Shown here one piece after another: positions 56,685 to 64,000 of a stretch of DNA of 64,000 bases. The DNA is taken from the NCBI RefSeq assembly GCF_016906535.1, contig NC_057374.1, forward strand, positions 1,488,001-1,552,000. The letters are read 5' to 3'. A program made the translations under genes and the position numbers. The stretch is from Rhizoctonia solani. Its lineage: Eukaryota; Basidiomycota; Agaricomycetes; Cantharellales; Ceratobasidiaceae. Positions within the stretch are counted from its first letter, which is position 1. Each line of letters begins with the position of its first letter. Below the pieces are notes generated by a model. It was not told where the DNA came from. It did no database searches and worked only from the letters and a program-made list of their open reading frames with translations.

Positions 56685-58961
56685 TCACCTAAACCAGCCC
56701 TCTGTAACAACCGAGACTTTTAATATATTGGTTCGGATTGGCCCTTCTCCAGTTCCTTGAGAAAGTCCAACATTTAACCCCAGTCCGATAGAAGATAGAA
56801 TTTGTTCATGTTGGCTTCCGGGTTGTGGTTCGAATTCAGTCATTATATTCGTGTCGAACCGTGCACCATACCGATAAGCGATCGGTTGATAATCTCCGAG
56901 TAAAACTATCCTTTCCTTCAACATGACGCACCAATCCCATGCTTGAGTGACAAGTTCTGCTAAACTTTCCTTGTGGGCCCCTGACAATTTAATACTCTTG
57001 CCTGAGCCAAACAAGTGTCCCAGCATGGGCATCAAATTATCATTGAGAATATCGAGCCCAGCTTGAGCCTTGAGACGGGACAACTCCGGCTCCCCGATCA
57101 CGCCGGATATTGCAGCAAACGAAGCTGTGCGCCAGCGACCAAGCGTGGCTTGAGTTTCTAAGGGCTAATCAATTCATTCCGCCTTAAAAAAGTGCCCGTC
57201 CGCATACCTTTCTCTTTGATGCGCTCGTACAGCTTTCTTGTATAATGATTTTTGGGATCGGATGCCGGGATAGCTGGGTGGAAGGGGACAAATATGCGCT
57301 TATAGAGTTGTTCGCATAAAATAGATCGGACAGCTACGTCGAGAAAGTCTTCCAATAGCATACCCACCCCTTTGGACGACTGAACAAGTGATCCCTTTCG
57401 TTCGTCATGCTCAAACATCTCTTTCAGCTTGGATAATTGGGCTGCATATTCTGTTGTAACCTTGTCATGTCCCCCATAAGTATCCACAAGATATTGCGAC
57501 AGAGAGAGTGCTAGGTCCTCAATACGACGGTTGATATCGACAAGATTTTGCACTATTTCGCTCTGTTCGATGTTTTCGTGGATCTGCAGCTGGGAACACA
57601 GAGCTGTATATTGGCTGAGATGCTGCTGCAATTGGGAATGAGAGTCCTCCATCTGTTTCTTGGACTCGGCTAACTGGAGTTCTAGCTTTTTGACATCTTC
57701 GGAGCCTTGCCGGGCGGGAGAAGATACATGGTTCTGGATTTGAGATATGCTCTGAGTAGCGACTCTCGATCTAGTCAAGGCCGGCCCGCCCTCTCTAGCC
57801 CGCGCGCACTTAACAAGATAGAGGTTGATATCACCCTCGTTCGGAATGCGGCCCGATCCACACAGTTCGCTTTGAACGCTCATCAGGAGCGGGGGTTTTT
57901 CGGCATACGGAAGAAGCAAGTTGCGTATGGGTTCTGTTTTCAAGCTCGAAACCTTAACTTGAGCACCCAGATCGCACAAATTACGGAAGGGGGACCTTGT
58001 ATCCAAAAGGGGGCGAATAATTTCCTTTTCATTGACCTCTTCTCCTGGGCGAGGAACGATGAGTATGGTTAGTCTTTCCAGAAAGGATTCGCCAAGTAGC
58101 GCCTTTATAAGCGACAAGTTTCTTCTAAGGACACCACTACCCAAACGAGACTCTTGTGTATGGAGATAAATAACCCCTGCCATTTTTGCAGGAGCCTTAC
58201 CACAGCATCTATGATGGCCAATGGTGTCAATAGCACACCCCGAAGAAGCTAAGAATCTTTAGCTTACAAAAAATGGATTAATTTAGTCATAATTTCTCCG
58301 TCACTTATCGACATGTTGTCGAATCCGGGAGAGTCAACGAGTATGAAATTAGTCTTGGGAGAGCTCAGAGTATCGTAGTGAAATTCCTTGGTAGCAAGCT
58401 CAAGCCCATTAGAAATCTCTCTAAGGGGCTGAGCGAGAGCGGCGTTTATAAACTTTAAGTCAAATGAGAAGATGAGAAATTTCCCCAGAAGGACCTGTGC
58501 GTACTGTAGATTTTCCACACCCCTGTACGCCAAGTATTCTTAAATGACCGCAGTCAGTATTCAAGCGCCACCATCGATGCTCTATCAGAAGCTCACAGTA
58601 TCGGTACATGAGGTATCCTGTCTTTGAATTTGACTGAATTGACGGGTGTAGCGGCTGCATCCTGGGCCGCTACTGTGCCACTCGTTCTCCCGTTTGTTTG
58701 CTTTGAACTCGCATTTGGACGATTGTTGGGTGTGCCTGACTTGGCTGATGCACGTGAGTTTCCTCGAGTATTCTTCTGATTTTTTTGACCTTCCGGGTTG
58801 GTAGCCGTCATTGTCGCCCGGATTGAGGTGAAGGGTGGAAGATTGGGTGGATAAAGTGGCTCATCCCACGTGATAACTATATTGACAGTTGTTTGGAATG
58901 CAGGCGCTTCGTACTCATGATTCGAGTTGCCACTGTCCAAATTAGGTGGTGAAATAACCAT
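56685..58961 (-). CDS. Array family 1, member g: divergent P-loop protein with coiled coil
   Basis: ATG 58961 gives MVISPPNLDSGNSNHEYEAP; the N-terminus is about 110 residues of Asn/Ser/Thr/Pro-rich sequence. Joined over a phase-2 intron, HVPILILGVQGCGKST holds the P-loop (GxxxxGKST). Then FINAALAQPLREISNGLELA and the switch FILVDSPGFDNMSISDGEIM (DSPG in place of DTPG). Next AGVIYLHTQESRLGSGVLRR, ERLTILIVPRPGEE, a Ser/Arg-rich insert, coiled coil, YTALCSQLQIHENIEQSEIV (changed from YSSLRSQLQL), RSILCEQLYKRIFVPFHPAI, and the last exon starting near GRWRTASFAA and ending VVTEGWFR, stop 56687-56685. Open frame over about 650 residues. No Hsp70 lies between g and f. Confidence 0.75.
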
Positions 58962-59044
58962 GGAGCAATATTAATAGCAAGTGGATTCAGTTTTGTACAT
59001 GTTGTGTAGATTAGATACATCTGCGGAACAGCTTTTATATTCAA
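58962..59044. other. 83-bp gap between members h and g
   Basis: Only 83 bp separates the stop of h from the ATG of g, both on the minus strand, so the promoter of g overlaps the 3' end of h. Confidence 0.5.
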
Positions 59045-61090
59045 CTAACTAAATATTCTTGGGGTGACTACTGTAGCCGGGCATATAACCACTGGCTTGG
59101 CATCCTGCCTTGCCCCTTTGGAATGAGACAAGGTAAGACCTAGCCGAATCGTGTATATCGCCACATCACCGGGCTTTTTCTTCTTGTCGGCCTCAAACTC
59201 AACCATGGCCTTTGAATCGAATGGCGTTCCACTCTTGACGTATAGGGGTTGAAAGTCGCCCAAAGTAACAGCTTCCCCCTTCAATACATAGTTCAACTCC
59301 CATGCAGAAGTTACAATATTTCGGAGTTGAGATCGCTGACCGTCGGTGATAGTAACAACACCACTGTGTCCGAATAAGTTGTTTACCAGTTGCTGGATGT
59401 CTCCTGCCAGGAGGCTCTCGACTTGGCTTTCTATCATCGACTGATCGAGTTTATTTCCTTTGGATAAAGCCATAAATGAATTTGCTCGCCACTTAGAAGC
59501 GACGATTGGAGAAGCTATCGATTAGGTCAGATCGTGGAATTGAAACTCGATCCGAAGCACCGACCTTGACGTCGAACCTCCTCGTATAGAGAAGCCATGA
59601 AATCATGCTCAGCGCCAGCTGTAAGTGTGGGGTGGAAGGGATTAAACACATTTTTGCAAAGCTTTTGGCACACAAATCCTCGCAGAGCTAAATCGATGAA
59701 ATCTTCGATAGGCAGCCCTTCTCCTTTGGACGAAGCAACCAGTGATGACTTTCCCCCTTGATGCCCAAACTGACGTTGTAATCCAAGAAAATCTAGTGCA
59801 TTGAGCGTAGTAGGGTCTTCTTCGTCGAAACGGTCTGTTTTGTAATTGTCGACTACATGTTCTGCGACCGATCTCCCGAAGTCATCAACCGCCCGGTTAA
59901 GATCGCTGAGTGATTGGACAAGTTTGCTTTGTTCCGTATTATCATTGAGCTGAAGCTCGGAACGGAGGGACGAGTATTCCAGCTGAGTTTGTTCTAATTG
60001 CGATCGTAGCGATTGTAACTCGGTCTCAGTTTCGTCTAGTGTAAATGAAGCTGATGGCGGCTAGCTTCTGATTCCTCGTAAGTTATCTTATTACGAGGAT
60101 GAAGACTTTTTTTGCAGTGTCCGTAGGTGTCCTTCTATGTCTCGTTAATTCTTCGACAAATTGGTCCAGACCATCCAAACGGCCAAAACGATGGTTTAGC
60201 TTCACTTTGTAGAATAGCCGCGGTTTGGAGGCAGTGATGGCTCAAACCCCAGCAATATCTCTTGGATTTTAGGAAGTTCGAGAGATAAAGGTAAGATCTG
60301 GCACCACCTGAGTGCAAAGAGTGAAGGGAGAGGTAGGGGCTTGTAATTGAGTGATCATGTCGGTCGAATTACTATTGGATCTTTCCTATCGCACCGATTG
60401 TAATGAAAGGTACCCAAGGATCCCGAAAGATGTCGCAGGGCCTCCATGGTTGACTTGAGTCGTTCGTCTCCTACGGCTTCTCTTCTGAGTGCAAGTATAG
60501 ATTCCAGACAGTTTTGGATTGTATCTTCCTTCGCGACTTGAAAAGACTCATTAGATATTCCAGTGGCTTTCTGACAAGGTTTAAACTTACGGTTTGGCTA
60601 GATAAATAATTAGTTTCTTGAAAATTGTGGAGTCGCTCATTGATCCTGTGTGGAATCCTGGAGAATCAAACAAACGGAACGACCGTTCGTTGATTGTGAA
60701 ACGCGGCGATTGGCGGAATTGTTCTGTGCAAAGTGCGTTACTTTCTGAGATAGTTTGCATGTTCTCATTGATGGCCAAATTAAATAGCTGTCATAGATTA
60801 CGGAAGGTGGAGGGCTATGAGCATAAGACCGATAGACGTATCTAACTCGTACCAATGACTTTCCCGAGCCACTGGATCCAAGCAGCCTGGGGGAGAGTTT
60901 CTATTAGCTAACGAATATGAACCCCATTAGTGGTTGCGTTTGTTGCTGATACGCACATAATGCTAGTCGTTGAGCTCTGTGTGTCCTCTCCCGACCAGGT
61001 GGGCTTGAATGCCCATCTGGGCTATGAGGTCGCTCGGGTTCATCGATCGAGGTATCCGCTCCTGCAAGCTCCATTGGTCTGCATACATAT
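59045..61090 (-). CDS. Array family 1, member h: P-loop protein with a replaced or disrupted middle section (start unresolved)
   Basis: The P-loop exon reads RLLGSSGSGKSL (about 60893-60853); after an intron comes LFNLAINENMQTISESNALC and the switch FRLFDSPGFHTGSMSDSTIF. The usual GIIYVH...RLTIL section is not found. Instead frames here read ESILALRREAVGDERLKSTM...SGSLGTFHYNR and KPRLFYKVKLNHRFGRLDGL..FVEELTRHRRT, unlike the siblings, and they could not be joined without stops. From about 60050 the family returns: LEYSSLRSELQLNDNTEQSK, LALRGFVCQKLCKNVFNPFH, and the last exon SKWRANSFMALSKGNKL...TVVTPRIFS, stop 59047-59045. The start lies upstream of 60900, possibly near ATG 61087. Either a pseudogene or a member that gained a different middle domain. 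Confidence 0.55.
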
Positions 61091-61521
61091 TCTCAACTAT
61101 CGGAAAAGAAATCGGTGTAAAAGGGCGCTGGTAGTTTGATGTTCACCCGGGTGGCTACCAATTGCACCCGAACCGCGATCGCTGACTAATTGTCGTAATT
61201 ATGTCTCAATTGATGCCCGAAGCTTGAGCCAGACGACAAAGTCCTGAACCTCGAATTCAAGGCCTGGTATCCTTGCTATTTCTTAGAGTGACTTTTAGAC
61301 TAGCCTAACCATTTTGCAGTTTACTCGTAAAATGGAGGTCCTATGGCCGTTGTCAAACGTCATAGACCCCATGGCAGGGCAGAGGGTGAATAAGTGAATT
61401 ACATTATTGTAACAACGCCATTCGTTGTTCCCCATTCATCCATGGTATTGTCGGTGGCAATATATATATTCAATATCTCATATTTCAACCTTGTAGTCAA
61501 CAGGGGCATCACTTGGTGCTT
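61091..61521. other. Intergenic between Hsp70 F and member h
   Basis: About 430 bp including the probable promoter of h. Nothing else supported. Confidence 0.4.
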
Positions 61522-63931
61522 TTACGCAGGGCCCGTGGTCGAAATGAGTTGAGCTGGGCCAGTGCGAGTCATACCCTATGAAAACCTGAGTGAGCCACTC
61601 CCATAGCAAGTCTCGGATATACCTACATTTTCAACCCACTCCAAAAAGGCACGGTATTCTGTGCGGCCGAAATGAATGCACACATTGAAGCTCAAACTCC
61701 AGTAGCGCGTGCCTTTCGGTGATGTATGCGCCTGCAAGGCTCCCCGCATATGGCTCAGATTCGCGTTTACCGAGCACGCTAACTGAAATCCGGGCATTAT
61801 AGTACCTCAAAACAAAGTATTAAACCCTAGTACCGCTTCAATAGGCAACCGTGGATAGAATATATACCTGGCTTGAAACGCATCCATTGGGGAACTCCTT
61901 TGAGATTGTAGCACCATATGTCCTCGGCAAAATTGCTGAGCTGTGGATTTGGCGTTGTATATTCGCGGTAGTAGGGGCGACGACTAATAGAGTCACAATC
62001 AACCGGGACACCCTGTGTGTAGTGGGTACTGTTAGTACTTGACAAGATCAGAATAGATCTAACGTACTCCTGGAACAATTTGGGACCAGCCACCCTTCAC
62101 AAAGGAGCCTGTGGGCCATTGAACAACTTGGCGTCTCTTGTGATCTTTGGCTTGAGGCTTGTGAGGAATGAGAATTTCGATCCCGTATGAGTACCAAGGA
62201 GTCCTTTTTACTACGTTGTTCGATGAATACCATATAATGGTACCATCTGCAACGGCTTTAGATCTGATATTCGTTAGTACGAATTAATTCATCGATGGGA
62301 AACACCATCTTACGTCCGCTCGCTAGTGATCGTGACATCGCATCCCATCGGTCCAAAACGCTGTTTCAATTGTTCGCGGAGGAACGGACTTTCGCCAAAA
62401 CCGCCCACCAATAGTATATGCTACAGGTTTCTAAATCAGCGCATATTCTACAACCTGGGAAGTCTGAACGCACAGACACGGAACTTCCTTGTAGTTGAGA
62501 ATTAACGCTCTCCAGAATCTGATTCGTGCAGAAGTCAAAAAATATTTTTACCTCCGATCTGGGTAGGCAGGATAGATAAACGTCGATATAATTGGAGACT
62601 TCAGCCATTCAGACATACCCAGGTAATGTCATTCGCCCGCGCCGTGCCCGGATAGCCGTGTTATTAAATCGGGTCCCAGCTATTTCAATACTTTGATCGG
62701 TGGTCACATCTTTGAATGCACGTTTCGAATGCAGTTCGAAGTCTTTAGTTCCTTTGGTAGCATATTCGTCAACGTCCTCTTGTGCCAGTCCAGCTTCATG
62801 AAGTACTTTGCGCAGATACTTTTCTGCTGATTGGTCAATAAAAAGAGCGCCTGCTTGTACACCTACGCAAGTGCTTCAGTATGAGGAAATAGTTTCAAAG
62901 GCCAAACTAACAGTCTGAGGCCCGAGTTTCTTCCAGTCGGATCGGATTCAAGCTCTTGACCGAGTATACCGTTGTATCAACTGTCGATCCTCCTGCATCA
63001 CATACTGCGAAGGTTGTTCCAGGCTGAAATCCAAGTTTATAGTAAGAGCACGGGTTAAAATCAAAGAACACGTGCCTTGAGTTGACTCCCGATGTCCGAA
63101 TAAAGTGTACAGAAATGGACGGATGCCTCCGCTTCGTTGACAAAATGGACCCGCGACGGAGCATCGCTTGCATTAGTGAATCCTGCCTTGACCGCCGCTA
63201 AGCGTAAAAATGCTTGTTCGCGGATACCCCATCCGTTAGGATGCGCAAGAACGACCTCCATGCTTGGTTTATATTGTTGCCAGATCCGTTTACCGTCAAT
63301 GATATGGTCTTCAAAATAAGATTGTGTGTGTTGAAGTAAATAACCCAAAAAATCGGAATAAATCTGGCTGAGTGGTACATTGAAAGGTAGTGCTGGATCT
63401 GCATTGGTCAGTCTGGTAGTCAATAGTACGTCGCACTCACGTTCGAGGTCAAGTCCATGCTGCGCAGTGAGGTGAGGGGGATGCAAGTGGAGCTTGAAGT
63501 ACTTCGCTAATTTCCATTGGCCATCTTCCGCATCCTCTTCGGCCTGGGCAGTCAGTGCTTCGGCGCCAAAAGATACCGCCTGTAGTATATTATGGTATAT
63601 TCATTTACAGACATGGTTTGTAGAATATTCACCTTCTGCGTCGGGTCATACCAAAGTATGGTAGGAACCTTGCCGTGAAGATTTTGGGACTCTTGCCCAG
63701 GCCATTGAGTTACTCGGTGAATAGATTGCTTTGCTCCTGAAGATATTCATGGAGCTATAAAATAAGATCTGATTAAATGTAGCGAATCCACAAACCTTGT
63801 TGTAGAAACGCAAAGGCAACCCCACTTTGTGTCGATCCAATATCGATCCCAATAACTATTTTTGACGGGCCGTCCCATGGGTCGTCAAAGGATCTTGAAG
63901 CGTTGCCTCCGGGTGTTTTTATCCCACTCAT
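61522..63931 (-). CDS. Hsp70-like protein, HSPA12 type (copy F), intact but most divergent
   Basis: ATG 63931 gives MSGIKTPGGNASRSFDDPWD, a different leader. Motifs: GIDIGSTQSGVAFAFLQQG, HPNGWGIREQAFLRLAA, EAEASVHFCTLYSDIGSQL, VCDAGGSTVDTTVYSV, VQAGALFIDQSAEKYLRKVL, LVGGFGESPFLREQL, VADGTIIWYSSNN, and a C-terminal part with NVCIHFGRTEYRAFLEW where all others have RFGGTEL. It ends GMTRTGPAQLISTTGPA, stop 61524-61522. Exon plan as in copy A. The intron after SQLK starts with GC (AAG then GCACGT) where the other copies have GT. The start of the last third around 61800-61830 has a less certain splice. Confidence 0.82.
63018..63075 (-). other. GC-AG intron in Hsp70 F
   Basis: The exon coding for DIGSQLK ends at 63076 and the intron begins GCACGT; the next exon starts CCTGGAACAACC (PGT), the residues found in every copy at this junction. 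In copies A to E the donor here is GTGCGT, GTAATG, GTATGT, GTAAGT or GTGAAA. Using the only nearby GT (five bases on) would break the frame. Confidence 0.65.
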
Positions 63932-64000
63932 GTATTATACTATTTACTCTGTTTGGGGAGGTGGCTTTAGGGCACTAACGCAGATTTGTGCTAACTATCG
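63932..64000. other. Right edge, upstream flank of Hsp70 F
   Basis: 69 bp of the presumed promoter of copy F; too short to interpret. If the pairing rule holds, another P-loop gene should lie just beyond the window. Confidence 0.3.

Noticed and set aside
1..64000. CRISPR arrays, bacterial operons, ribosome binding sites or rho-independent terminators
   Set aside because: The window is intron-rich eukaryotic DNA. No regularly spaced direct repeats were seen.
1..64000. tRNA and rRNA genes
   Set aside because: I looked for T-loop-like GGTTCRANYCC with a matching acceptor stem and for rRNA core motifs and found no case that folds convincingly. A covariance-model scan would settle it.

Overview
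The window is nuclear DNA of a filamentous basidiomycete, most probably an Agaricomycete; a Rhizoctonia-like (Ceratobasidiaceae) genome is my best guess, which is inference. Genes are cut by many 45-65 nt GT-AG introns, and the recognisable genes (NADPH-cytochrome P450 reductase, a DUF6533 membrane protein, an allantoate-permease-type MFS transporter, ZZ zinc-finger and HIT proteins, large paralogue families) fit such a fungus. There are no operons, Shine-Dalgarno sites or CRISPR arrays. Gene models were spliced by eye, so exon edges are proposals.

Left part (1-30 kb), mostly single genes: the 3' end of a gene whose product ends in a CaaX box; a tandem pair of SAM methyltransferases carrying different lesions; one HSPA12-type Hsp70 (copy A); a 992-codon-scale coiled-coil spindle-pole protein ending in a Cep57 microtubule-binding domain; a 212-bp inverted-repeat element with a 3-bp target duplication and a decayed second copy; an orphan coding-like stretch; a DUF6533 multi-pass protein; two related orphan genes with CxxC zinc-binding motifs; cytochrome P450 reductase; an MFS transporter with two apparent frameshifts; a HIT hydrolase; and a ZZ zinc-finger protein.

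Right part (30-64 kb) is a dense array of only two gene families. Family 1 (eight genes, a-h) has an AIG1/GIMAP-like P-loop domain with a DTPGFD-type switch motif, then a coiled coil with a nearly invariant signature (YSSLRSQLQL..EN.EQSE), then two helical C-terminal segments, the last starting with a G(R/K)WR motif. Family 2 (five genes B-F plus a relic G) is HSPA12-like Hsp70 of about 600 residues with 12 exons. On the minus strand the order P-loop gene then Hsp70 gene repeats (f-relic, e-E, d-D), and b and B sit head to head. I read this as repeated duplication of a two-gene module, with birth and death of copies visible: two P-loop-family members lack the G domain, one keeps an open frame but has lost both its P-loop lysine and its switch aspartate, one has an odd middle section, one Hsp70 carries three frameshifts and another survives only as its last exons. 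Joint function of the pair, perhaps in self/non-self or stress sensing, is inference.

Across the window about seven apparent one-base deletions fall in short homopolymers. They may be true pseudogenisation or uncorrected sequencing error; this affects how B, the MFS, HIT and ZZ genes should be read.
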